From: Halomonas aestuarii
Lineage (GTDB): Bacteria; Pseudomonadota; Gammaproteobacteria; Pseudomonadales; Halomonadaceae
NCBI RefSeq assembly: GCF_001886615.1
Contig: NZ_CP018139.1
Coordinates: forward strand, 1,426,001 to 1,490,000
DNA length: 64,000 nt
Reading direction: 5' to 3'
Part shown: positions 1 through 8,837 of the stretch, piece after piece
How the letters are laid out: every line of letters starts with the position of its first letter
Position numbering within the stretch: the first letter of the stretch is position 1
Notes under the pieces: model-generated
Told to the model about the DNA's origin: nothing
Seen by the model: only the letters and a program-made list of their open reading frames with translations
Database searches by the model: none
Program-made: the position numbers and the translations under genes

Positions 1-1347
1 CGCCTGCAGGCGGGCCACCAGGGCCTGCGTGCGGGCCGGTTCGCGTTCCGCGAGCCAGTCGATCAGTTCCTGGACCAGGGGCGAGATCAAGAGCTTCAGG
101 ATCCGGCGCGCCGTGGTCAGGCTGTGCTGAAGGACCAGGTCGGCCCGCGCGGCATCGAAGGCGACCTGATTCACGTGACTGTTATGGCGCACGATGCGGA
201 ACGCCTGCGGATTGAGTTCCGTGACCGACAGCAGCGTGCTGAGGTTGTCGGCATCGCGATTCGTCGCGGCGATGACCCCGGCGGCGTCGTCGATCGACGC
301 GGACAGCAGGGCCGAACGATCGGCGTGCGCCTGGACCATGACCGTCCCTTCCCAGGCCTCGCTGGCGTCGGCCTGTGGATCAATGATACGCACGCCGACG
401 CCATGGGCCTGGAGGTAGCGATGGATCCAGTGCCCCATCCGTCCATACCCGCACAGGATCCAGTCGCCCCGCGGCACCTGCACCGGCACCCCGAGTTCGA
501 CGCCACGTGCCCCCACGATCCAGGCATTGAGGTTGTGAAGCTCCGGGCGTGCGATCGCCCGGGAGACGAGCTGGGCGAAGATCTCGAACGGATCGACGAC
601 CGTGACATTGTCCAGCGACCGCAGGTTGGCCTCATGGCGGGCCGAAGTCGAACGACAGATGACCGGGAGCCGCGGGTTGAGGTGGCGTGCCATCACCGCG
701 ATCTTGAGGTTGATGTCGTCATCGTTGGTCAGCGCGACCAGGGCCCGGCATGCCGGGTGTTTCACGCCCGCGTCCAGGAGATGCTTCGGCGCACTGGCGT
801 CCGCGTGGAGTCCCGGCATCGCGACCGTATAATCGCGCACGCCCAGGGCCTTGATGCGTTCCGGGTCGGCATCGAGGATCACCGCGCGCATGCGGTGGTC
901 GCTCAGGCCCCGGGCCAGCAGGCTGCCGGCATCGCCGAAGCCGCAGAGGATCACGAAGGGGTCCGCGTTGCGTCTGACCTTGCGGGCGAACCGGAAGCCA
1001 TCCATGGCCCGGATGAAGTGGGGATTCTGGACCAGGTGAATCAGGGAGCCGATCGCATAGAACCACGCGATGACGCCGGTGTAGAGACAGAAGATCGTCC
1101 ACAGGCGCTGCTCCTCGCTGAAGCCGTTCGGCAGTTCGCCGAACCCGGTCGTGGTCGCCGTGTAGGTGAAGAAGTAGAACGCGTGGAAGAGATTCATGCG
1201 GGTCGCCTCACCGTCGACGACCTGGCCCGGCATCAGGGCCATGCCCATGATGCCCACCGAATAGACGAACAGCAGCACGAACAGCGGCCGGCGCATGTAG
1301 CGCAGGACGATCATCGCCACACGGTCGAGATCGGAGGTCTGCGTCAC
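1..1347 (-). CDS. Potassium channel with two RCK/TrkA-N domains (3' end outside window)
   Basis: Inner-membrane ion channel protein, read leftward and truncated by the window edge. The start is GTG at 1347, preceded by a GAGGGAGGGG-type ribosome binding site. The N-terminal part has two hydrophobic segments around a pore loop with the selectivity-filter sequence TATTTGFGE (K+ channel signature T-x-G-Y/F-G). After that come two NAD-binding-type regulatory modules: a first one starting near FVILCGFGDAG and a second one starting at WILCGYGRMG. This two-TM plus double RCK layout is that of prokaryotic ligand-gated K+ channels. It lies 65 bp downstream of a small membrane protein in the same orientation, a pairing that I recall from pseudomonads. 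The ligand is not deducible. Confidence 0.85.
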   Translation of the reverse strand, partial: MTQTSDLDRVAMIVLRYMRRPLFVLLFVYSVGIMGMALMPGQVVDGEATRMNLFHAFYFFTYTATTTGFGELPNGFSEEQRLWTIFCLYTGVIAWFYAIGSLIHLVQNPHFIRAMDGFRFARKVRRNADPFVILCGFGDAGSLLARGLSDHRMRAVILDADPERIKALGVRDYTVAMPGLHADASAPKHLLDAGVKHPACRALVALTNDDDINLKIAVMARHLNPRLPVICRSTSARHEANLRSLDNVTVVDPFEIFAQLVSRAIARPELHNLNAWIVGARGVELGVPVQVPRGDWILCGYGRMGHWIHRYLQAHGVGVRIIDPQADASEAWEGTVMVQAHADRSALLSASIDDAAGVIAATNRDADNLSTLLSVTELNPQAFRIVRHNSHVNQVAFDAARADLVLQHSLTTARRILKLLISPLVQELIDWLAEREPARTQALVARLQA

Positions 1348-1412
1348 GGGTTCACCCCTCCCTCAGCCTGTCCCGGATGGCGGCTGCCACGCCGGCCCCA
1401 CCCGCGCGCCGG

Positions 1413-1796
1413 TCAACGCCGCGAGAGCAACGTATCGCCGACCAGGATCACCGTCGCGATGACATTCGCGACCAGCGCTCCCGTGGCGATCGAGACGATA
1501 TCGGCCATGTCTCCGGGCCCCGGCCCTCCTCCGCCGACGGGGTCCGCGACGATCCAGACGACGCGTGCCGTGATCAGCAGGAGTCCGGCCACCAGCCCGG
1601 ACGCCAGCAGCAGCGCCCCGGTCTGGGAGCGATCCCCCAGTTTCAGGCCGATGGCGACCAGGCTGACGATGATGGCGAACGTGAGGATCCAGACGTTGTG
1701 GTGGGCGGCCGTCTCGAGCCCCCCCGCCACGAACGCGGCGTTGAGGCTGAGGGTAAGGATGATGAAAAAGCCGAAGACGACGCGCTCGAGATTCAT
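1413..1796 (-). CDS. Small four-helix membrane protein, DUF6394-like
   Basis: A 127-residue protein of four predicted membrane helices: roughly residues 5-27, 33-52, 60-82 and 100-122. The loop between helices three and four is glycine/proline rich. The ATG at 1796 has an AGGAG ribosome binding site 7 bases upstream. It matches what I recall of the DUF6394 family, whose function is unknown. The potassium channel gene follows 65 bp downstream on the same strand, so the two are probably co-transcribed and this protein may be an accessory membrane partner; that role is inference. Confidence 0.7.
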   Translation of the reverse strand: MNLERVVFGFFIILTLSLNAAFVAGGLETAAHHNVWILTFAIIVSLVAIGLKLGDRSQTGALLLASGLVAGLLLITARVVWIVADPVGGGGPGPGDMADIVSIATGALVANVIATVILVGDTLLSRR

Positions 1797-2037
1797 GAAC
1801 CTGCTCCTGGCCGGGACGCGCCGTCAGTATAGGCACGCGCCCGCGGAGACCGCGAACGACACTGACATGATGGGCCGCGGCCGGCCGACGGCGGCGAGAC
1901 GCCCTGACGCCGGCGGGCTCGCAACATTCAAGAACACTGTTCACAAAATGGGGAAACTGGGCTTTACTAGTGGGCAGGAATCCCTGACTTCTGTAACAAT
2001 GAACTTATAACTTTCTGATTCATCGTGAGGCCCGGTG

Positions 2038-2721
2038 ATGGCACGCCCCCTCTGCCTGCTCTTCGATTGTGACGGCACCCTGGTCGACAGCGAGCCACTG
2101 CTCGCCGACGAGATGTCCGCCAGCCTGACCGATGCCGGTCTGCCGTTCCAGGCGAGCGACTACATGGGGGAGTTCCGCGGGGCCCGCTTTCGCCACATCG
2201 TCGCCGAACTGGAGCACCGCCACGGCTGCGTGGATCCCGAGCGGCTCGACGCCCTCGAGTGCCGCATGCGCGCCAACCTCAACCGGCGCCTGGCCAGCGA
2301 GCTGATCGCGATCGACGGCGCCAGCGAGGCGCTGGCCGCCCTGGTCGGCCATCCCATGGGCGTGGTCTCCAACGGCCCGGAGAACAAGATCCGCACCTCA
2401 CTGGAGGCCACCGGCCTCTCCGGCATCTTCGGCGACCACCTGTTCAGCGCCTACACGGCCAAGTGCTGGAAGCCCGACCCCTGCCTGTTCCACCATGCCG
2501 CCCGCCTGATGGGCTTCGCACCGGAGGAGTGCGTGGTCATCGATGACGCCATGGTCGGCGTCAAGGGCGCCCTGGCCGCCGGGATGACGGTGATCCACCT
2601 CAACCGCTTCCCCGACGTCGAGGAGACCCCTCCCGGGGCGATCATGATCAGCAACATGTTCCAGCTGCCCACGGTGATCGCCCACCTGGAAAGCGGCCGC
2701 GCCATGGTGGCCCACGCCTGA
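2038..2721 (+). CDS. HAD-superfamily phosphatase, 6-phosphogluconate phosphatase (YieH)-like
   Basis: Cytosolic HAD subfamily IA phosphatase of 227 residues. Motif I is FDCDGTLVDS near the N-terminus with nucleophile Asp10 and acid/base Asp12. Motif II is VVSNGP, the conserved lysine lies in CWKPDP and motif III is VVIDDAMVG. The VVSNGPENK and WKPDP segments and the overall length resemble E. coli YieH, which dephosphorylates 6-phosphogluconate and similar small phosphates. The exact substrate here is unproven. An in-frame GTG lies one codon upstream (2035). I prefer the ATG because GTGAGG lies at a suitable distance. It is transcribed singly, away from the potassium channel pair. Confidence 0.8.
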   Translation: MARPLCLLFDCDGTLVDSEPLLADEMSASLTDAGLPFQASDYMGEFRGARFRHIVAELEHRHGCVDPERLDALECRMRANLNRRLASELIAIDGASEALAALVGHPMGVVSNGPENKIRTSLEATGLSGIFGDHLFSAYTAKCWKPDPCLFHHAARLMGFAPEECVVIDDAMVGVKGALAAGMTVIHLNRFPDVEETPPGAIMISNMFQLPTVIAHLESGRAMVAHA

Positions 2722-2824
2722 TATCCCCCCGTCGCGCGACCGCCGATGGACCACGCCCCCGGATGCAGACCGCCGCCGGGATGGCTATCATCGCGACCAC
2801 ACCCCGACACGCGAGGAGGCCGAC

Positions 2825-3199
2825 ATGGCATCCCTGAAGGATCAGCTCGGCGGACTGGTCTATTCCACCGAACATGGCGATACCTGCCCGGACTGCCGCC
2901 GCCCCCTGGCCGAGTGCGACTGTGCCGAGCGGGCCGAACGGGAGCGGCTGGCCGAGCTCGACGGCACCGTGCGCATCCGCCGCGAGACCAGCGGCCGCAA
3001 GGGCAAGGGCGTCACCACCCTGGAGGGCATCCCGCTGCCCGCCGCCGAGCTCAAGACCCTGGCCAAGGCGCTCAAGAAGCGCTGCGGCACGGGGGGTGCC
3101 GTCAAGGACGGCATCGTCGAGATCCAGGGCGACCATCGCGAGCTGTTGAAGGGCGAACTGGAGGCGCGCGGCTTCCGGGTCAAGCTGGCCGGCGGCTGA
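2825..3199 (+). CDS. yciH: SUI1/eIF1-family translation factor YciH
   Basis: A 124-residue protein with an N-terminal Cys cluster (CPDCRR and CDC) followed by a SUI1/eIF1 domain. The domain contains the basic GRKGKGVTTLEGIPL segment and the C-terminal CGTGGAVKDGIVEIQGDH signature. YciH is the bacterial eIF1 homologue, thought to influence initiation fidelity on the 30S subunit. Its stop codon lies inside the 3' end of the convergent sirtuin gene (20-bp overlap), so the two transcripts are antisense at their ends. Length and motifs are typical. Confidence 0.9.
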   Translation: MASLKDQLGGLVYSTEHGDTCPDCRRPLAECDCAERAERERLAELDGTVRIRRETSGRKGKGVTTLEGIPLPAAELKTLAKALKKRCGTGGAVKDGIVEIQGDHRELLKGELEARGFRVKLAGG

Positions 3200-4097
3200 C
3201 TGTCGGGCCGGGGTCGGCGTCCAGCGCCTCGCACAGCGACACCAGGGCCTCGGCCGGGGCCGCCACCTTCAGGGCATAGAGGTCGTCGGCACGGGTCCGG
3301 CCCAGGTTCAGGCAGGCGATGGGCCGCCCCTCCTTGGCCGCGGCCCGGGCGAAGCGGAAACCGGAAAAGACCATCAGCGAAGAGCCCACCACCAGCAGGG
3401 CATCGCTCTCGCCCAGCAGGGCGAAGGCGTCCTCCACGGTGGCGCGGGGCACGCTGTCGCCGAAGAAGACCACATCGGGCTTGTAGATGCCGTCGCCGCA
3501 ACGGGTGCAGCCCGGCACCCGGAAGCCGGAGAAATCGGCCTCGAGATCGGCGTCGCCGTCGGGCCCCGCCCGGGCGCCGACCTCCTGCCAGCGGGGATTG
3601 CGGTCGGCCAGCTCGGCATGCAGGTCATGACGCATGCGCCGTGCGCCGCAGCCCATGCAGCGCACCTGGTCGGCCCGCCCGTGCAGGTCGATCACCCGCC
3701 GGGAGCCGGCCTGCTGGTGGAGGCCGTCGACGTTCTGGGTGATCACGCCACTCACCTTCCCCAGGGCCTCGAGCCGGGCCAGGGCCCCATGGGCGGCATT
3801 GGGGCGCGCCTCCTGCAGGGCACGAAAGCCGACCAGCGCCCGCGCCCAGTAGCGCTGACGGGCCGCATGGCTGGCCATGAACACCTGGTGCTGCATCGGG
3901 GGCGGCCGCTTCCAGTCGCCACGGTCGTCCCGGTAGTCGGGAATGCCGCTGGCCGTGCTGATACCCGCCCCCGTGAGCACGGCCAGGCGCGGGTGCCGGT
4001 CGACGAAGGCCACCAGGGCCTCCAGGTCCTGTTCGTTCACCGCCACGCGGCTCTTTCTCACGCTGCCGTGTCTCACGCCCGTCTCCTCGCCGCCCAT
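3180..4097 (-). CDS. Sir2-family NAD-dependent protein deacylase
   Basis: Sirtuin that removes acyl groups from lysine using NAD+. Visible motifs are the NAD-binding TGAGISTASGIPDYRD near residue 43, TQNVDGLHQQAG with the catalytic His in IDLHG, two zinc-binding Cys pairs (CMGC and CTRC), and VVGSSLMV with the late NAD-binding segment ACLNLG. The four-Cys zinc knuckle and length of about 305 residues fit bacterial class II/III sirtuins. An in-frame ATG at 4130 exists, but the ATG at 4097 has a clear GAGGGG ribosome binding site seven bases upstream. The gene converges on yciH. It is not obviously E. coli-type CobB, so no symbol is given. Confidence 0.85.
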   Translation of the reverse strand: MGGEETGVRHGSVRKSRVAVNEQDLEALVAFVDRHPRLAVLTGAGISTASGIPDYRDDRGDWKRPPPMQHQVFMASHAARQRYWARALVGFRALQEARPNAAHGALARLEALGKVSGVITQNVDGLHQQAGSRRVIDLHGRADQVRCMGCGARRMRHDLHAELADRNPRWQEVGARAGPDGDADLEADFSGFRVPGCTRCGDGIYKPDVVFFGDSVPRATVEDAFALLGESDALLVVGSSLMVFSGFRFARAAAKEGRPIACLNLGRTRADDLYALKVAAPAEALVSLCEALDADPGPTVSRRPA

Positions 4098-4189
4098 GGG
4101 TTTCCCCTCGCCGCCACGCCGAAAGAGCATGGCCCCCAGGGGGTGAGGTTGTCTAGAATGGGGCTTCCCCTTCAGGGCAAGGACACCCG

Positions 4190-5101
4190 ATGGCCTGGCT
4201 GGAATACCTGCTCCCGCTGATCTTCCTGTTTCCGCTGGCGGCCACCGCCGTCATCGTGCTGGCCCTGCGCAACCTGCACGATGCCCGGGTGCACTCCCCC
4301 TTCGACGCCCACCCGCTGCGCGAGCCCGGCCAGGGCCTGCGCGACCGCCTCGACCGCGCCTTCGCCGGCCTGTTCCTGGACGGCGCCCTCGGCCCCATCG
4401 TCACCCTGGCACCGCTGGTCTACGGCATGGGCCGCATGCTCTTCGCCAGCGAGCAGGACTGGATCGAGTGGGCGCTCTACGGGGCGCTCTGCACCCTGCT
4501 GGCGCTGGTGTTCTGCTTCCTGCTGATCCGCGACTTCCAGCGCATCCGGCGGCTCAAGCTGGGCCTGGCCTGCGAACTCGCCGTGGGCCAGGAGCTCGAG
4601 CGGCTGATCCGCCCCGAGGAGCACCCCTACTACGTCTTCCACGACGTGCCGGCGGAGGGCTACACCATCGATCATGTGGCGGTCACCCCCCATGGCGTCT
4701 TCGTGATCGAGACCCGCGCCCGCACGCCGGCCATCACCCCTGGCGGCCAGGAGGACAACCTCGTGGCCGTGGAAGCCGAGCGACTGCGCTTCCCGGGCTG
4801 GAGCGAGCGGGCGCCGCTGTTCAAGACCCGCCAGGCCACCCACTGGCTGGCGACCTGGCTGGAGGGCCGGGTGGGAACGGCGGTGCCGGTCAAGGGGGTC
4901 CTGGCCCTGCCCGGATGGCGGATCGACGCAGGCCAGGCGCCGGACGACCTGCTGGTGGTCGGAGGCGGGGACCTGGCGAGCCGGCTCACCGGGACCTCGC
5001 TGGGCGAGATCGACACCGCCACCCATGACGCGGTGATCGTGGCCCTGCGCCATCGCGCCAGCCGCCAGGACCTGCCAGCGCCGTTAGCGCCCGCGACCTG
5101 A
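4190..5101 (+). CDS. Membrane-anchored NERD (nuclease-related) domain protein
   Basis: A 303-residue protein with hydrophobic segments at residues 5-27, about 65-85 and 95-113, then a cytosolic NERD domain. The core TIDHVAVTPHGVFVIETRAR (residues 159-178) aligns with the NERD consensus that carries Asp and Glu metal-ligand candidates. The usual terminal Lys of the E-x-K motif is Arg here. NERD domains are related to restriction-type nucleases and occur in DNA-processing or stress proteins. The function of membrane-anchored versions is unknown. It ends one base before the convergent RNase T2 stop. Confidence 0.75.
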   Translation: MAWLEYLLPLIFLFPLAATAVIVLALRNLHDARVHSPFDAHPLREPGQGLRDRLDRAFAGLFLDGALGPIVTLAPLVYGMGRMLFASEQDWIEWALYGALCTLLALVFCFLLIRDFQRIRRLKLGLACELAVGQELERLIRPEEHPYYVFHDVPAEGYTIDHVAVTPHGVFVIETRARTPAITPGGQEDNLVAVEAERLRFPGWSERAPLFKTRQATHWLATWLEGRVGTAVPVKGVLALPGWRIDAGQAPDDLLVVGGGDLASRLTGTSLGEIDTATHDAVIVALRHRASRQDLPAPLAPAT

Positions 5102-5102
5102 A

Positions 5103-5912
5103 TCAGTCGAAGGTGGCGATGCGCACCCGGGTCGCGCAGCGGCCGCGGTCCTGGCGCACCAGGCTCTCGGCCGCCGGGAAGTCCGCCAGGCGTTCGGCCG
5201 AGATCCCGATCCGCACCTCGGTGAGCAGGCGCCGGCCCCGCCCGCGGCACTCCAGCCGCAGTGCCCGCCCGGTGTCCTCGCCGAAGGCCGCCTCGAAGGC
5301 ATCGATCAGCGCGTTGCGCGACACCTCTCTCCCCTGCTGGAGCGTCACGAAGGCGCCGAAGGCACTCTCGTTGACCGCCTCGACCAGGGCCACCGCGGCC
5401 GCGACATACGCCTGCTCGGGCAACGCCAGGCAGGCGGCGTGCTTGGCATACTGGTAGCGATCCAGGCAGCTGGCACGCCCCGGCATGACGGCATCGAGGT
5501 GCCTGCCGAGCGCCGCGGAGAGCGCCAGGGGCGGATGGGCGCGGCAGAAGCTGCCCTCGGGGCGCGGCGTCTCCAGGAAACACCCCTTTTGCCACCAGCG
5601 GCGACGGTCGACGCCCCGGTCGGCGAAGCGCTCCGGCAGCGAGGGCCAGAGGCCGTGCAGCACGAAGCCCCGATCGGCCCCCTCGCGAAGGGCCGGCTCG
5701 CGGCACTCCCGGGGTGGGCGGGAGCGACTCTCGCAGAAGCCGGGGTGCCAGGTCAGCGCCAGGGTGTAGTGATCGACGCCCTCGGCCGACAGGCCCTCGA
5801 GCGGGCCGACTCCCTGCGCGTCCCACGCCTGCGTGAGCGGCGCTGGCGCCGCCGTGACGATGGCCAACAGCGCCATCGCCAGCCCCCGCCCTAGACGACG
5901 CCAGCTCACCAT
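5103..5912 (-). CDS. Secreted ribonuclease T2-family protein
   Basis: A 269-residue protein with an N-terminal signal peptide (hydrophobic residues 11-24, AxA-like exit near residue 29). CAS1 is present as FVLHGLWP (catalytic His86). CAS2 is present in altered form as YQYAKHAAC (residues 153-161), which keeps Lys157 and His158 while the usual Glu of the HE-x-x-KHG motif is Gln154 and the first His is Tyr. Multiple Cys fit a disulfide-rich periplasmic enzyme that degrades RNA. It sits two bases from the dGTPase gene on the same strand, so it is probably cotranscribed behind it. Catalytic competence is uncertain because of the Glu-to-Gln change. Confidence 0.8.
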   Translation of the reverse strand: MVSWRRLGRGLAMALLAIVTAAPAPLTQAWDAQGVGPLEGLSAEGVDHYTLALTWHPGFCESRSRPPRECREPALREGADRGFVLHGLWPSLPERFADRGVDRRRWWQKGCFLETPRPEGSFCRAHPPLALSAALGRHLDAVMPGRASCLDRYQYAKHAACLALPEQAYVAAAVALVEAVNESAFGAFVTLQQGREVSRNALIDAFEAAFGEDTGRALRLECRGRGRRLLTEVRIGISAERLADFPAAESLVRQDRGRCATRVRIATFD

Positions 5913-5914
5913 GC

Positions 5915-7264
5915 TCAGTCTCCCCGCAGCCGGCCGCCCATCTCCTGGGCCAGGTCCACGGCGTAGTGGTCGGTCATGCCGCCGATGAAGTCGAGCATGC
6001 GCCGGTAGCTGTCGTAGAGGCTCCAGGAGGGGCGCGGGGTGTTCTCGCCGATCAGCGCCAGCACCCGCTGGTGCTTGAAGGTGGAGCGGCCGTGGTGGTG
6101 CAGCTCATGGGCGGCGCCGATGAAGGCCTCCAGCAGGATGCCCAGGGTGGTGTAGGCGCCGATCTCCAGCTTGGCCTTGCGCTCGTTCTGGAAGATCCGC
6201 TTGCGGGCCAGCTGCTTGGCCGCCTTCACGCCCCAGCCCAGGTCCGGGTGGCAGAGCTCCAGCAGGTCGTCCTGCAGGCGCCCGCCCAAAAGCTCCGCCT
6301 CGTGCTGCACGAAGACCGCGCCGACGTCGCTGACCGCCCGCTCCATGGCCGCCCCGCGCAGGGCGGCGATGCGACGGCGCTGTGAGACGCCGCCGCGCTG
6401 CATCTCCGGGTAGTCCGGCGGCACGCCACCGGCGATCTGGGTCAGGATCCCGGCCACCTCGTCGAACCCCAGGATCCCCATCTCCAGGCCATCCTCGAGG
6501 TCGAGCAACGCATAGCAGATGTCGTCGGCCGCCTCGACCAGCCAGGCCAGCGGGTGGCGGCACCAGCGACCCTGGCCCCGGGGCAGCAGGCCGAGCCGGT
6601 CGGCCACCTCCTCCAGCAGCTCGCGCTCGCTCTGGTAGCAGCCGAACTTGCCGGCCGCCCCGCCGTGCTCCACCGTCCAGGGGTACTTGAGCAGGGTGCC
6701 CAGGGTCGCCGTGGTCAGGCGCATGCCGCCGCGGAACTGGTTGTATTCGATCTGGGTGACGATGCGAAAGCCCTGGGCATTGCCCTCGTAGGTCAGCAGG
6801 TCCTGGCGCTCGAGGGGCGAGAGCCCCTCGAGCAGCCCGCTGCCATCGACCTCGGCGCGGGCAAACCAGTCGCGGATGGCGTACTCGCCGGCATGGCCGA
6901 AGGGCGGATTGCCGATGTCATGCCCGAGGCAGGCCGCCTGGACGATCACGCCGAGGTCCGCGGGGGTGATCCAGGCCGGCAGGCGGTCGCGCAGCAGCTC
7001 ACCGACGATCATGCCCAGCGAACGGCCCACACAGCCCACCTCCAGCGAATGCGTCAGGCGGGTGTGGATATGGTCGTTGTCGGTCAGCGGGTGCACCTGG
7101 GTCTTGCGCCCCAGGCGGCGGAAGGAGCCGGCGAAGACGATCCGGTCGTGGTCCTTGTGGAAGGGGCTGCGGCCGATCTCGCCCCGGCCGTTTCCGGGGC
7201 GGGCGTCCCGGCGGTCATGCAGCCGTCCCGGGTCGAGCAGCCGCTCCCAGCTCATCTGCGTCAT
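5915..7264 (-). CDS. dgt: dGTP triphosphohydrolase (dGTPase)
   Basis: HD-superfamily enzyme that hydrolyses dGTP (or other dNTPs) to the nucleoside and tripolyphosphate. Seen are RLTHSLEVG with the first metal His (residue 72), the HD pair in CLGHDIGNPPFGHAGE (His115-Asp116) and a late Asp in AADDICYALLDLEDG. The length of 449 residues suits the non-E. coli dGTPase-like group. The ATG at 7264 follows an excellent AAGGAG site; a 17-residue upstream extension has no such signal. RNase T2 follows immediately downstream, so both products act on nucleotides or RNA. Confidence 0.9.
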   Translation of the reverse strand: MTQMSWERLLDPGRLHDRRDARPGNGRGEIGRSPFHKDHDRIVFAGSFRRLGRKTQVHPLTDNDHIHTRLTHSLEVGCVGRSLGMIVGELLRDRLPAWITPADLGVIVQAACLGHDIGNPPFGHAGEYAIRDWFARAEVDGSGLLEGLSPLERQDLLTYEGNAQGFRIVTQIEYNQFRGGMRLTTATLGTLLKYPWTVEHGGAAGKFGCYQSERELLEEVADRLGLLPRGQGRWCRHPLAWLVEAADDICYALLDLEDGLEMGILGFDEVAGILTQIAGGVPPDYPEMQRGGVSQRRRIAALRGAAMERAVSDVGAVFVQHEAELLGGRLQDDLLELCHPDLGWGVKAAKQLARKRIFQNERKAKLEIGAYTTLGILLEAFIGAAHELHHHGRSTFKHQRVLALIGENTPRPSWSLYDSYRRMLDFIGGMTDHYAVDLAQEMGGRLRGD

Positions 7265-7327
7265 GGGCAATTCTCCTTGGAAGGCCCATTCTGGCAGCCC
7301 CGGGCGCCGGCGCACAGCCCGGTCGGC

Positions 7328-8827
7328 CTAGGACAGGCGGCGCCCCCTGATCAGCCAGGAGTAGACCAGGCCGGCCACGATCAGGGTCACGGCGAAGAGG
7401 TAGATGCCCACCGAGATGCCGCTGCTCCACAGGATGTTCCACTCCCCGGCCGAGATCGACATGGCACGCCGCAGGTTGAACTCCATCTGTCCGCCCAGCA
7501 GCAGACCCAGCACCACCGGCACCGTGGGGATCTCCAGCTTGCGCAGCGCATAGCCCAGCACCCCGAAGCCCAGCATCATGTAGAGGTCGAAGGCGCTATT
7601 GTTGAGCGAATAGACCCCGACGAAGGCCACCATCACCACCATGGGCATCAGGAACCAGCCGGGGGCCTGCAGCACCTTGGCGAAGAGGCTCACCAGCGGA
7701 ACGTTGAGCACCAGCAGCACGAAATTGCCGATCACCAGCGCCGCGACCAGCCCCCACACCATCTCCGGCTGCTGCTCGAAGAGCAGCGGCCCCGGAGTAA
7801 TGTTCATCGACAGCAGCAGCGCCAGCAGAATCGCCGTGGTGCCGCTGCCGGGAATGCCCAGCGAGAGCATGGGAATCAGGGCACCGCCGGCGGCAGCGTT
7901 GTTGCCCGCCTCGGGTGCGGCCACGCCGCGCGGGTCGCCCTCGCCGAAGCGGCCATCGCGGCCCACCCAACGCTTCTCGAGCGTGTAGGCAAGGAAGCTG
8001 CCCAGTGCCGCCCCGGCCCCGGGCAGCACCCCGGCCACGAAGCCGATGAAGGAGCCGCGGGCGATGGTCGGCGCACAGCGTCCTGCCGCACGCACTCCGG
8101 GAATCGCCGAGCCGAGTGTCAGGGTCGGGCGGCTGGTGCCGCGAATGTCTTCCAGATAGATCAGGCACTCGGAAATGGCGAATAGCCCCACCAGGGCGAC
8201 GATGAAATCGATGCCGTCGTAGAGCTCGTAGAGCCCGAAGGTGTAGCGCGGCACTCCGCTGACCGCATCGATACCGATACTGCCCAGCAGCAGCCCCAGG
8301 AAGGCGGCGATGAAGCTCTTGATCAGGCTGCCGCCGGTCACCCCGCCGATGGTCGCGAAGGCGAGGACGAAGAGCGCGAAGTACTCCGCCGGGCCGAAGC
8401 GAATGGCGAACTCGACCAGCAGGGGGGCAAACAGCGCCAGTCCCAGGGTCGCCACCCCGGCGCCGACGAAGGAGGCCACCGCGGAGATGCCCAGCGCCTC
8501 GCCGCCACGCCCCTGCAGCGCCATGGGGTAGCCGTCCAGGGTGGTCATCATGGCCGGCTCGTCACCGGGAATGTTGAGCACGATGGAGCTGATGCGCCCC
8601 CCATACATGCAGCCATAGTAGACGCTGACCAGCAGGATCAGCGCCCCCGTGGGTTCCAGGCCGAAGTTGAAGGAGAGCGGGATCATCAGCGCCACGCCGT
8701 TGACCGGCCCCAGCCCGGGCAAGGCGCCGATCAGGGTGCCGATGGTGCAGCCGATGACCGCCAGGAAGAGGTTCTGAGGCTCCAGGGCCACGGCGAAGCC
8801 CTGGGCGAGAAAGGCGAGAATATCCAT
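7328..8827 (-). CDS. tctA: TTT transporter large membrane subunit TctA
   Basis: A 499-residue polytopic inner-membrane permease of the tripartite tricarboxylate transporter family, with roughly 11-12 hydrophobic segments. Family signatures seen are GALPGLGPVNGVALMIPLSF near the N-terminus, YGGRISSIVLNIPGDEPAMMTTLDGYPMA (conserved family segment) and GVLPGAGAALGSFLAYTLEK in the middle. The start at 8827 (MDILAFLAQG) is the family-typical N-terminus; the frame runs further upstream but into tctB. It is the last gene of the lyase/CoA-transferase/tctCBA operon, 10 bp after tctB. Confidence 0.92.
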   Translation of the reverse strand: MDILAFLAQGFAVALEPQNLFLAVIGCTIGTLIGALPGLGPVNGVALMIPLSFNFGLEPTGALILLVSVYYGCMYGGRISSIVLNIPGDEPAMMTTLDGYPMALQGRGGEALGISAVASFVGAGVATLGLALFAPLLVEFAIRFGPAEYFALFVLAFATIGGVTGGSLIKSFIAAFLGLLLGSIGIDAVSGVPRYTFGLYELYDGIDFIVALVGLFAISECLIYLEDIRGTSRPTLTLGSAIPGVRAAGRCAPTIARGSFIGFVAGVLPGAGAALGSFLAYTLEKRWVGRDGRFGEGDPRGVAAPEAGNNAAAGGALIPMLSLGIPGSGTTAILLALLLSMNITPGPLLFEQQPEMVWGLVAALVIGNFVLLVLNVPLVSLFAKVLQAPGWFLMPMVVMVAFVGVYSLNNSAFDLYMMLGFGVLGYALRKLEIPTVPVVLGLLLGGQMEFNLRRAMSISAGEWNILWSSGISVGIYLFAVTLIVAGLVYSWLIRGRRLS

Positions 8828-8837
8828 GTCGAGAGGC

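Noticed and set aside
124..2010. A 628-codon plus-strand open frame over the potassium channel region
   Set aside because: It is antisense to a channel with a clear selectivity filter and RCK domains; its product is Arg/His/Asp-rich without any domain, the usual shadow of GC-rich coding DNA.
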